Source of the DNA: Eucalyptus grandis | Lineage: Eukaryota > Streptophyta > Magnoliopsida > Myrtales > Myrtaceae | Direction of reading: 5' to 3' | Assembly (NCBI RefSeq): GCF_016545825.1 | Contig: NC_052619.1 | Span: forward strand, 48,811,090-48,875,089 | DNA: 64,000 nucleotides | Part shown: positions 49,295 to 59,781 of the stretch, in pieces | Layout of the letters: every line of letters starts with the position of its first letter | Numbering within the stretch: position 1 is the stretch's first letter | The notes under the pieces: model-generated | Databases searched by the model: none | What the model was told of the DNA's origin: nothing | What the model saw: only the letters and a program-made list of their open reading frames with translations | Translations under genes and position numbers: made by a program

Positions 49295-51719
49295 TTATCC
49301 TTTGTTGACGTTGTCATCTGCTGGCTCGTCGTCATTGATCATGTATCGTTTCCAGAACCAATGCTGCTTCCACACACTCTCGACCATCAAGTCCACAGGC
49401 ACGCCCTTCGTCTCAGGCACGAAGAAGACTGTAAAGAGCCCGAAGGCCACGATCCATGCGGCGAAGAAGAAGAAGGTGCCGGCCTTCATGTGGCACAGCA
49501 TCGGCAGGAAGGCTTGTGCGAAAATGACGATCAAGAGCATGTTGAAGCTCACTGCGCAGGCGAAACCAGCCGTCCTTGTCTCCAGAGGGAAGGTCTCGCT
49601 CGGAATCAGCCACCCGAGCGGACCCCATGACCATGCGAATCCCATCATGAACCCACTCGCCAGCACCAACGTGACCATCGCCTCGGTAGGGTGAAGAGAC
49701 CCTGTTGGTTTCAGGTGTAGTAGCAAGAGCAATCCTATCACAGTCTGCAACAAGAAAGAAAATTTTGTGGATAAGAAAGTATCAACGCAACAGATAAACC
49801 TCTCTTCCAATTGGACAGAATTCGCAAGTTTGATGTGATTGATCCCGATTGAGGAAACATGCGAAGACAATGTGAATTACCTGATTGATGAACATCTGGA
49901 CACAGCCCTCAAGGAGCAACACCCTCCGGCCAGCCCTGTCCACCGTGTACATTGACACTAATGTGCTGAAAACTTTCACAAGCCCGGTGATGACTGTCGA
50001 GAGCAGCACCGCATTGTTCCCGAACCCAGCCATCTGGAACAGGACCGGTGCATAGAACATGATAGCGTCGATACCAGTGAAATGCTGGAACACCTGCAGC
50101 AAAATGGCTATGACAAGAGGGGGTCTGCTCGACAGCGCCATGAGCTTGCGGAACGGGTGCTTCACTTGCCTTGCGGCCTTACTGGCAGCAACAATCAAAT
50201 TGAACTCGGCAGCAACGTTATCGGTGCCGCGGATCCTCCTCAGGGTGGCCTTCCCTAGCTCAAATTGGTTGCGCTCAATGAGGCTGGTTGGAGTCTCGCA
50301 GATGGCAAATGAGGCCCCGAGAAGCATCGTGGCTGGGATGCTGGCCAAGCCGAAAGAGATCCGCCACCCATGAGGATGGATGTTGAATGTGAAGTAGTTG
50401 ATAATGTTGAACATGAGGACTCCGATTGTGATGAAGAGTTGGAAGCAAATGTTGAGAGCTCCTCTGGTTCTGGCAGGAGCTAATTCAGATAGAAACAGAG
50501 GTACTGCCAGACTAACGAACCCAACACCGCAACCGAGGATGATTCTGCCAAAGACCAGCATTGCAATGTTGATGCTGCCGGCTTGGAATGCAACCCCAGT
50601 GATGATGAAGAGGGACGCGATCTGCATCGTCACCCTTCGGCCGAATTTGGAGCACACCTCTGAAGCTGCAAAGCTGGCTCCGAGAGCAGCTATGTACAAC
50701 GAAGATGTGAACAGCTGGAGGAACTCGTTGTGGTATTTGCAGTAGTTGTCCTCCTGGACACGCTTCTTTTCATCGTACATGGTCATGAAGAATTTCATCA
50801 AGAAGTCATCCATGGAACTCAATCCGACTGAAATTCAATAAAATCCACACGAGCATTTGGAACAGTGAGTAATTTTACAATGAATAATGAATTTTATACT
50901 TGAAAATATAAACTAGCCACTCACGAGTCAAATCACAATATAAATTAGCCTACTATGACTGATGCAAAAACTACAAGGAAATTAAAAGTGAAAAAATAAA
51001 TAATGAAAAATCCTTGCGGGAAAAACCATGGGGAGAGAAAAAGTAAAATCTAATATAGATTTTCGAGTATTACAAAAGGGGTTAAAAAACCCAGACTCTT
51101 GCTGTCTCAATTTCTTAACCTAATAACTTACGAAAAATAATATTTATATTGCTCTCAAGTCCTAACGTTAACCCAAACCCACAAAGAATTCAAGACATGC
51201 TCAACATAACTTACACCTGAGGCAAAAATGTGATATGATCTTTTCTCTTTTGAAAATAAAAGACAAACCAAACACTAATGGGACTTTCCATCCTATCAAT
51301 CTTACAAAGGTTATCCACGTCGGATGCGTTCGTTTTACGAAAAATGAGTGATTTGAAAAATATTATCCGAAAAATAATTGCTTATATTATTTAGAAAATA
51401 AATAAACAAAATTTTTTTTCATCGTCCACTAGAATAGTTAGGCATGATTGTAATCGATGATGAAAATATTTTCTGATAACTAATTTTTCTAAACAATATA
51501 AGTAATCATTTTTGTCAAATATATTTTTCAAATCACTTATTTTCTACAAAACAAATACATCCTTAAATAAAATAAGTTTCTCCTACTTGAAATTCCGATT
51601 TCGTATCCAAGCAGGAACCCTCCGAAGGCGGCGATGATCTCGCACAAAATGACGTACAAAGTTATCTCCCCCTCGTGCTCGGGCGTTTGGCTCACGGGAC
51701 TCGTGACAACAGCCGGCAT
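49295..51719 (-). CDS. Divergent STP-family sugar/H+ symporter with altered active-site residues
   Basis: Complete MFS sugar carrier, 509 residues, in three exons on the minus strand: 51719-51587, 50827-49881, 49744-49295 (all phases agree). Family motifs kept: lid cysteine in NYCKYHNE (C74), FGRRVTM, GALNICFQ, the first Gln of the QQ pair (Q292), [70 protein letters not shown]. Compared with STP10 as I recall it, the proton-site Asp (D42) is Glu (E40), Q296 is His (H293), N301 is Asp (D298) and N332 is Lys (K329). The usual GISGG and GFANQ motifs read GISIG and GFVSL. The frame is intact with no internal stop, so this looks like a working but specialised carrier. Substrate cannot be named; I do not assign an STP number. 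Confidence 0.9.
50985..51300. repeat. Retrotransposon-like fragment in intron 1 of the divergent STP gene
   Basis: Wording resembles LTR read-in sequence and recalls 10000-10140. No borders found; weak call. Confidence 0.3.
51332..51552. mobile_element. MITE, copy B, inside intron 1 of the divergent STP gene
   Basis: Terminal inverted repeats of about 60-65 bp: the left GTTTTACGAAAAATGAGTGA and the reverse complement of the right end GTTTTGTAGAAAATAAGTGA continue to match through TTTGAAAAATAT. Length about 221 bp with no coding capacity. Same family as 5825-6024. It ends about 35 bp inside the intron from exon 1's donor. Confidence 0.75.
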
Positions 51720-51879
51720 TCTCTGGCTTTCTTCTGGACGTAAAAGAGGACAAAGGAGAGAAGCTTAATCGAGATGTATTGGGACAGAAGAAAGATGACC
51801 AGAGTGAAGAAGCAGAGGGTAAAGATTGAGGAGCTTTAGATTTTGTCTGAACACGAAATCTTCACGCGCATTGCGTGGG

Positions 51880-51887
51880 TATATATA
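51880..51887 (-). promoter_or_regulatory. TATA box of the divergent STP gene
   Basis: TATATATA (the same on both strands) lies about 160 bp upstream of the ATG at 51719. Confidence 0.6.
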
Positions 51888-52285
51888 ACACGTCAAGAAG
51901 GCTGGATAAGACTAAATAAAAGATTAAATGGCAAACTAATTATGATTTGTCCTCGACAAATTGAACAGATTCTGCAGGTTAGCTTAACCCAGGAGAGAAT
52001 TAATCATCGCGGGGAAGAGGATAGGTATATTCAATGAAAATGCTAAAAAGAGAAAGTAATCTTACATGTGAATTTAGTACAACCAAAATTGACATAAATG
52101 CGCATTAATTTCTGCTTGAAGTTTTCCAGGAGATGAAATATTTTATCAGTTAGGCGCATGTTCACACTCAATTTTTAGTTGACGCGTCGATAAAGATAAG
52201 AAAATCGAGATATTATGGTTTTCAATCATGACAGACCCGTTCCTTGAAATTTTTTTTTTTTTTCATTTTTATCAAAACTTCAAAA
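51888..52285. other. Upstream region of the divergent STP gene
   Basis: AT-rich, no gene recognised; likely part of the promoter region. Confidence 0.4.
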
Positions 52286-52478
52286 AGTCAAATGGTTGAC
52301 TTTTGAGTTGACTTTAGTCAATCCTTTAACCAAAAGTCAAATCTGGCTTAAAATTTGGCTTTTTGCATAGAAGATTCCTTTTGATTTAATTTCACTATGG
52401 TCACAAATTTTTTTGAAAAATTCAAAATTTTGATCATGAAATCAAAATTTTAGTGAAAAGTCAAATAAAAGGTTGACC
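52286..52478. promoter_or_regulatory. Cluster of seven W-box cores upstream of the divergent STP gene
   Basis: TTGACT/TTGACC or complements at 52286, 52296, 52308, 52316, 52335, 52459 and 52473, i.e. seven in 193 bp, 567-759 bp upstream of the STP ATG. W-boxes are WRKY factor sites. The cluster may be regulatory, or a by-product of a TE-like tract that repeats AAAGTCAAA/TTTTGACTTT. Confidence 0.5.
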
Positions 52479-52907
52479 TGTAATTAAACCTTTGACAAAA
52501 TAATTGAAAAGCGTAAAAAATTCAAATCACTTTTTTTTTAGCTTCAATTTAACTTTAACATCGAAAAATTTGCAAAAATCGCTTAACAACCTTATTTTTT
52601 GAATTTTTCAGTTCTAGCTTCGAAATCGGCAAAAAAATAAAACTACTTTCATTCTATTCATGTTTTAGCTTAGCTCCTTTTATGACATTAGAATTAGAGT
52701 TCATTACCTATTCACTTGTTCAACTAATTTTGAGATTTGAATCGTCATTTTTAACCCTAATCAAGGGTTCAAATCGATTCTGCATGATTTGCGTACTGAC
52801 ACTTCCGTTCTGCTCATTTTCTTGAGTTAAATTCAAATCCAGGGTCAATTTTGATAAATTCACTTAAGAACTCACAAATTTGATGGATTTATCTTACTCG
52901 AACTTAA
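52479..52907. other. AT-rich spacer left of the MULE-like element
   Basis: No gene recognised. Composition resembles 59782-60060 on the other side of the nested elements, as expected if both are parts of one older sequence. Confidence 0.35.
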
Positions 52908-53097
52908 GAAATCCGAGGAGAAGAGAACACTACAAGTGCCATAACTTGGCACAAAAGATACTTAAGTGCCACATTTGAAGAAAAGTTGGACACTTGAGTG
53001 CCACTTCCGATGAAACCAGCAAGAAATCATACGTGGCATTTAAATATTAATATTTCTCGCCGAGGTGGCTCGTTGTAGAGTTGAGTCAGCTCTAATT

Positions 53098-54318
53098 TGT
53101 GAATGCTAGTATGAACACCTAGAGGGGGGTGAATAGGTGTTTAAACCAAACCTTGGCAAATATATGCGGAATAAAATAAACTTCGAATAAAACAAAGGAG
53201 TTAGGGAAGAGAATAAGAACACAAGATTTATAGTGGTTCGGCTTAATCCAAGCCTACGTCCACTCTCCCACACTAACAGCCTTCTTGGCTGGATTCCACT
53301 ATGCAATCAACAAGAGATTACAACTTCGAGTGCAAACACTTAGTAGATCACACTATCTCACTAAGTCACTCTTTTGATATATCTCTCACGATCACAAACG
53401 TTTAAGCTCTCTAAAGACAAGTGTATGATCGAAAGTCGCTCAGACTTTGGAATTATAAATTCTATGCTCCATCTCTTACTTGCTCATCGGTCCATGATCT
53501 CCTTAAATACTCCTCCACTTCCAAACTACCCGTTGGACAGTATCCCGGAGAATCATCTTCCAATATACCCATTGGACAGCTCTGTATTTAGAAGATTTGG
53601 TAGCCGTTGAGTGACAAAAGTAGAATCCCAAATTGATTTCGATTACCCATACAAACGGAATCTTGGTTTCCATAAGTAAAGCTTCTTCGTATAGAAAGTT
53701 CTTGTTTTCAAGATCCAATCGTTAATCAAATAGATTGAATCAATCAAATCAATCTTGATGTGGAATCCAAACCAGATCACTAGCCATTATATGATTGGGC
53801 TTGAGTTACGTTCTGTTGAATCTGGATGTAAAGTCTGAGAGCAATAGACTTTACAATCTGAGTCTGAGTGCGATAGACTTTACAACGAGTCTGAGTGCGA
53901 TAGACTTTGCAATTTGAGTCGAACATATTCTCGCTTCTGAACAGATTTAGCTTTAAGGTCTATACCCTGTTCAGCTTCAGAATAGAGTCTATCTTCTGGT
54001 TCAGCTTCAGCATAGAGTCTGTCTTCTGGTTCAGCATTCACGTTTAGTCTGGAATTAGTAAGAGTTGACAGACTTCTGATGTAGAACAGACTTTGACACT
54101 AAAGTCTGACAGTTTTCAGACTTTGACACAGAAGTCTGGAAATCTTCATAATATACTTTGGACATATGTTACGTTCAGTCTTCTAGCCGTCTTCAGACTT
54201 TGACAATATCCTTTACATGTTCTATTATCTGCATGGTCTATTACTTAACCATTAAACATGTTAGTAGCCTTTGATTTATTTTGTCATCTTCAAAACATCA
54301 TAAGGGATTTCCCTAACA
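53098..54318 (-). repeat. 3' LTR of the gag-only retrotransposon
   Basis: 1,221 bp, TG...CA ends. It carries internal tandem words near 53828-53925 (a GAGTCTGAGTGCGATAGACT-type unit, three times) and GTTCAGCTTCAG-type repeats to about 54040. It has one more unit than the other LTR. Confidence 0.9.
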
Positions 54319-54320
54319 AT

Positions 54321-54332
54321 CTCCCCCTTTTT
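54321..54332 (-). other. Polypurine tract
   Basis: On the minus strand AAAAGGGGGAG directly precedes the 3' LTR, as required for plus-strand priming. Confidence 0.8.
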
Positions 54333-56049
54333 GATGATGACAAAACAATCTCTGAATATGCATATTTGTAAACATGCTTTTAAAAATATTAATTTAAATC
54401 AAAGGATATCATAAGATAGCAAATAAATTGAGCATAACAATATATAGAAAAATAATCGTAGCTCAATATTATGCCATAGATAATATCAACTAATCAACAC
54501 ATATGCATATTCATATCTTCTCCCCCCTTTTGTCATAATTAAAAAGCGATAATAATGAAAAAAGTATCACGTAGAGAATTATAACAAATATCTCGCATGA
54601 ATCACAATTTCCAAAAATCAGCTTTTATAAAGCAAGTCGAATATTAAAGATATGCAATATAGCTCACTCCGATCATATATATCAGCAAATATCCAATGAA
54701 AATCACAGATGCATCATAAAATGCACGTACCATTTTTGTCATAATAAAATGATAATATCAATACAAGATTTATTAATGACAAAAGGTAATAAAAAAATGC
54801 ACTAACCGGATTTTTTAGAACAAATTCTGACACATTTACCTTTCCTTCCATCCATAATAAGATCACGATCAATCCAAAAAGATTTTTCCATAATTGATCA
54901 AAGCTCCCCCTCAATTTGTTGCCTTTTTGAGATGATCACGATTCTTTCCTTTTTCTTGGATTTGCTTTCTCCTCCTTCAAAAGATAGTATAGAATCTCTA
55001 TGATTTTCTGATCGAGTTTTTCAAAAATCCATATGGAAGATTCTATTGTCACCTGCAAAATCTTGTATAATGGATAACCATCTTTGCAAAAATGTCACGT
55101 AATATATTCCTTTGATTTGCATATCAAACTTGCTAGATAGAATATATCTTCTAAGAATATAGCAAGAATATCCATGAATATGCAGTAATATCTTTCGAGA
55201 TCAAAAAGATTTCCTTGAGCATAAATTTCAGATATGCATTTTGCAAAATGAAAATAGATATTTCTGTCACGTGCCAAAATTGCAATACCTTATATTTATA
55301 ACAAAAGATATTCGCAATATAACAAACAATCATCCAAAATCATGATAAATGCTCGTAGAAATTTGCAAGGCGGGATGATAAAAAAATATTCTCTTACCCA
55401 AGGTATATGTTTCAAATATACCATTGATTAAATCATTACCAATCTTCGTAGGAGATATTTTTCTGATTGCACCAAAATTTGCATAGATTCGCAATCATTC
55501 TTGCTTTATTGAATTTCTTGCAATCAATTCATTTCCCTTTTTGGTATCAATTAATTTGGATCATTCCTTGACGTTAGAGTAAAATAGAAAATCTCCATAA
55601 TCAAATATTCTTTCTTAATTCATCGTAACAAAATATTCAAAGAAAGAATATTATGCACAATGATATTTTGAAAAATAAATTCTCACTTAGTCAAAGCACA
55701 ATAAAATCAGGGAGAATGAAATCTTTGAATATCTAAGAATATCTTGCATCATCACGTAAAACAGATTTTCACTTTGCAAAATATGACTAAATCTGAGAGT
55801 ATAAAATTAGACAAAATGATCTGAATTATCTCAAATAATCACACGTATCAAATCTCAAAACACAAAAACGAATCACACGATTCTTTCCTCAATAAATATG
55901 ATCATTATGAAATCCGAATCAACCAAGGATATATCAAATATCAATCATAATGAGAATTTTTGAATTTATGTACTCAAATCAAATTGAGAATAAAAATTTC
56001 CTTACCAATTCCTCTTTCTTCTTTCTTCTTTATATCCTGCAAAAACAAC
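54333..56049 (-). other. Non-coding internal region of the gag-only retrotransposon
   Basis: 1.7 kb of AT-rich DNA where pol would be expected. All frames are closed by stops and no RT or integrase motif is visible on either strand. In TR-GAG-type elements this space is a filler of unknown role. Confidence 0.7.
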
Positions 56050-57636
56050 TCATCTTTTCTTTGGTACCCATTTTTTCTTGGGTCCATGAGAGTTAGCAAA
56101 ATATGCTGCTTTTATCCAATTTTTCTTAATAGGTCTCCAGACTTTAGGACAATCTTTCTCAAAATGTTCCAAATCTCCACAATTTGAGCACTTAAGGGCA
56201 TTTAGACCAACAGGTTTTGTAAAGATATTTTGAAAATGCTTCTTGTACGCAAGTTTATGAAGTCTTTGTCTAAGTCTCTCCTTAACTTTGGGAAAATCAA
56301 TTAGAGAATCATTTTCCTTAATGAAACCAAGTCCCGACTTATTATAGTAAGGAACTTGTATAGAAATGATATGCTCTAATGTTTTTGATCCATTTGAAAA
56401 TCTTGTTGAAATATTTGAAAATTCTTTCTTCAAAGAATCATTTTCTTTGACAAGCAAATCTCGATTTTCTTTTGTTTGTAGAAAATCTTTTTGCAAAATT
56501 TCAAAATTTTCTTTTTGAGAAAGATCCTGTTGCCTAAGTTGAGAATTCTCCTTTTTAAGTTTGGAGATCCTTTTAAGAGAAGATTTGAGATTTGAGCAAA
56601 GCTTCTTTATATACTTTGAAACTTTGAGAGGAATTTTTGAATGACTTACCTCGATTTCCTCATCGGATTCTGAGTCTGTGTCTAAGTCAGACTCTGATTC
56701 TGAGTCTATGTCTGAGTCAGACTCAGATTCTGAATGTGCCATCAAGCATAAATTTCTTTGCTCATCATCTTCTTTTATTGTTCTTTTCTGGCCATTCTGC
56801 TTGTATTTTCTTCCATCAAATTTCCTTCATTTTCTACTCAACTTTTTGAATTTCTTGACCATAAAGGCAAGTTCTTCATCGTCCATGTCATTTTCTGAGT
56901 CTGTTTCATCAAAAACAACATTAGATATTAAAGCAATGGACTTCTTACCTTCGGGATCTTCATCGTTGATTTGTTCCACTTCATATGATTGAAGAGTGCC
57001 GATCAATTCATCAACGGTGAGTGGCATAGTCCTTTGAGTCTCCTGGATTGAGGTCTTGACATGGTTCCAATCTTTTGAGAGACCTCGCAAGAGTTTGTTG
57101 ACCTTCATCGGGGTAGAAATTTACTGACCTTGATATGCTAAACCATTTACAATTTCTGTAAAACGGCTAAACATATCTCCAATTGACTCTCCTTGCTTTA
57201 TTTTGAAGGATTCATATTTGCCGAGCATGAAGTTTACTTTTGTCTCTTTTACACGATCGGTCCCTTCATATGTAACATGAAGTCTATCCCAAACTTCTTT
57301 TGCTGTTTCACATGAAGAGATTCTATTATATTCAGCAGGCGACAAAGCGCAATATAAAGAATAAATTGCTTTCGCATCAAGCGCTTCTCTTTTGGACATC
57401 TCCGTCCGAGACATAGGTGCGGGGGGTTTGGTTTCTTTGTTTTTGCCATTCTTATTTGATGTAGACACGGCAATGGGGTTGATTCCTCTTTCCACAACAT
57501 CCCATTGTAAGAGATCTCTGGATCTTAAGAATGCTTTCATTTTGTTCTTCTATACGTCGTATTCCTTTCCATCAAAATATGGTGGCCTTGTGTTGCTTTG
57601 CCCTTCCATAAGTCCTGGTGCCAAGATACTAGCCAT
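56050..57636 (-). pseudogene. Copia-type gag, single frame with three internal stops
   Basis: ATG at 57636 (minus) begins a frame that stays in register for 529 codons to 56050. It is interrupted by stops near 57543, 57122 and 56828. Parts: UBN2-type gag capsid domain (WDRLHVTYEGTDRVKETK, SIGDMFSRFTEIVNGL), VNKLLRGLSKDW, an acidic Ser/Glu/Asp tract (about 56660-56740), a Lys/Leu-rich coiled coil, then a CCHC zinc knuckle (CSNCGDLEHFEKDC) near the C-terminus. Gag packages element RNA into particles. The stops mean this copy is no longer translated in full. Confidence 0.88.
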
Positions 57637-57687
57637 AAAGAATCTTTAACTCAAAAGTAAAAAACACTTTTATAAACCAAGCACTTG

Positions 57688-57699
57688 GCTCTGATACCA
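57688..57699 (-). other. Primer binding site (initiator tRNA-Met type)
   Basis: The minus strand reads TGGTATCAGAGC, complementary to the 3' end of plant initiator tRNA-Met, two bases inside the 5' LTR. Confidence 0.9.
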
Positions 57700-57701
57700 A
57701 T

Positions 57702-58891
57702 TGTGAATGCTAGTATGAACACCTAGAGGGGGGTGAATAGGTGTTTAAACTAAACCTTGACAAATATATGCGGAATAAAATAAACTTCGAATAAAACAAA
57801 GGAGTTAGGGAAGAGAATAAGAACACAAGATTTATAGTGGTTCGGCTTAATCCAAGCCTACGTCCACTCTCCCACGCTAACAGCCTTCTTGGTTGGATTC
57901 CACTATGCAATCAACAAGAGATTACAACTTCGAGTGCAAACACTTAGTAGATCACACTATCTCACTAAGTCACTCTTTTGGTATTTCTCTTATGATCACA
58001 AACGTTTAAGCTCTCCAAAGACAAGTGTATGATCGAAGGTCGCTCAGACTTTGGAACTATAAATGCTACGCTCCATCTCTTACTTGCTCATCGGTCCATG
58101 ATCTCTTTAAATACTCCTCCACTTCCAAACTACCCGTTGGACAGTATCCCGGAGAATCGTCTTCCAATATACCCATTGGACAACTCTGTATCTAGAAGAT
58201 TTGGTAGCCGTTGAATGACAAAGGTAGAATCCCAAATTGATTTCGATCACCCATACAAACGGAATCTTGGTTTCCATAAGTAAAGCTTCTTCGTATAGAA
58301 AGTTCTTGTCTTCAAGATCCAATCGTCAATCAAATAGATTGAATCAATCAAATCAATCTTGATGTGGAATCCAAACCAGATCACTATCCGTTATATGATT
58401 GGGCTTGAGTTACGTTCTGTCGAATCTGGATGTAAAGTCTGAGAGTAATAGACTTTACAATCCGAGTCCGAGTGCGATAGACTTTGCAATCCGAGTCGAA
58501 CATATTCTCGCTTCCGAACAGATTTAGCTTTAAGGTCTCGTACCCGGTTCAGCTTCGAATAGAGTTTATCTTCCGGTTCGGCTTGACATAGAGTCCGTCT
58601 TCCTGGTTCAAAGATTCACGTTTAGTTTGGAATTAGTCGGGGTTGACAGACTTGATGTAGAACAGACTTTGACACTAAAGTCGCGGTTTTCAGACTTTGA
58701 CACGAAGTCCGGAAATCTTCATAATATACTTTGGACATATGTTACGTTCAGTCTTCTGGCCGTCTTCGCACTTTGACAATATCCTTTACATGTTCTATTA
58801 TCTGCATGGTCTATTACTTAACCATTAAACATGTTAGTAGCCTTTGATTTATTTTGTCATCTTCAAAACATCATAAGGGATTTCTCTAACA
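57702..58891 (-). repeat. 5' LTR of the gag-only retrotransposon
   Basis: 1,190 bp. Nearly identical to the other LTR over the first ~700 bp from 57702, then increasingly different (58440-58720), with one tandem unit fewer. Confidence 0.9.
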
Positions 58892-59059
58892 TAATTCACC
58901 CAAAACGATGTCGTTTCAAGTGTTGGCCAAAATAGAACTCTTAAATTGGCCAAAACGACATTGTTTTGGCATAATTTGAATTTTAATATAATATAAAAAT
59001 TAATTAAATTAAATTAAAAACAAAATAAGGATATAATTTATATTTATTAAAAAAAGTCG

Positions 59060-59460
59060 GAAACGGAGGAGGAGGAAGGCAACCGACGGTTGAGGGTTGA
59101 GCTCTTACCGCCATCGCCTCCTTGCCGTCGCCGGAAGGTGGGGAGGGTCGGGTCGGGGCCACCGAGCTTGGTTGAGGTCCAACAGCCCCAACCCTCGCCA
59201 CCGGCCGCTTCCCTCCTCCTCCCTCACCCCCCTTTTTCTTCCTCCTCCTCGCCCGTTAGCCGCTTCCCCTCCTCCTCCTTCCCCCCCCTCGTTGGATCCG
59301 GGCGAGGGCTGCAACCTCGCCCCAATTTAGGCGAGGGCTCGCGGGTCGGCCGGGGTTGCCAACCCTTGGCTAGGGCCTGGCGACCCTAGCCGACCCTCCT
59401 CCCTCCATCATCGGCCCTTCCCGGCGACGGCAGAAGGCGGCGGCTTAGCCCTTAGTCGCC
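59060..59460. other. GC-rich island inside the MULE-like element
   Basis: Abrupt GC-rich stretch with overlapping open frames on both strands and no recognisable protein. Contains GGCGAGGGCT/CCTCGCC words and CCAACCCTTGGC, as do the islands at 11090-11245 and 25640-25990. Captured DNA or an element-specific core. Confidence 0.55.
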
Positions 59461-59781
59461 TTCCCATTTTTTTTTTTTTAATTTTTAATTTTAAAATTTT
59501 AACTAAATTTGATTTTTAATTAATTTTTATATTAGTTTTTATCATGTTAGCCCAAAACGACACCGTTTTTGTGTTATTTGGCCACATTAGCATGCAAAAC
59601 GTCGTCGTTTTGCACTTGCTTTGTCGGAAAAATGCCACGTATGTAGTTTGGCCGGATTGACACTCGTGGTCCATTTTGCTCCGATTTTGACACTTAAGTG
59701 TTCCTTTCGTAAGTTATAATACTTAAGTGTCACTTTCTGCCAAATTATCGCACTTGTAGTGTTCATTTCTCGAAATCTGAG

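Larger units (their letters stand above)
53098..58891 (-). mobile_element. Gag-only Ty1/copia-type LTR retrotransposon (TR-GAG-like), nested
   Basis: Two long terminal repeats (57702-58891 as 5' LTR, 53098-54318 as 3' LTR) each begin TGTGAATGC and end CTAACA. They are flanked by the 5-bp duplication TAATT (53093-53097 and 58892-58896). The primer site beside the right LTR and the purine tract beside the left LTR put the element on the minus strand. The internal 3.4 kb encodes only a decayed gag; there is no protease, integrase, reverse transcriptase or RNase H. That is the layout of plant TR-GAG elements, which must borrow pol in trans. Confidence 0.9.
52918..59771. mobile_element. MULE-like non-autonomous element, interrupted by an LTR retrotransposon
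   Basis: Left TIR starts GAGAAGAGAACACTACAAGT. The reverse complement of the right end starts GAGAAATGAACACTACAAGT, and similarity continues through the CTTAAGTG words. Flanks are GAAATCCGAG (52908-52917) and GAAATCTGAG (59772-59781), a 10-bp near-perfect duplication (MULEs make 9-11 bp). Without the inserted retrotransposon and its second target copy (53098-58896) the element is about 1,055 bp. It has no transposase but contains AAAACGACGTCGTTTT-type palindromes and a GC-rich island (about 59060-59460) between a purine-rich left and pyrimidine-rich right tract. Confidence 0.85.

Noticed and set aside
59090..59389. Pro/Ser-rich frames inside the MULE-like element, possible captured gene
   Set aside because: Similar openness on both strands and no recognisable host protein. 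Kept only as a GC-rich island.
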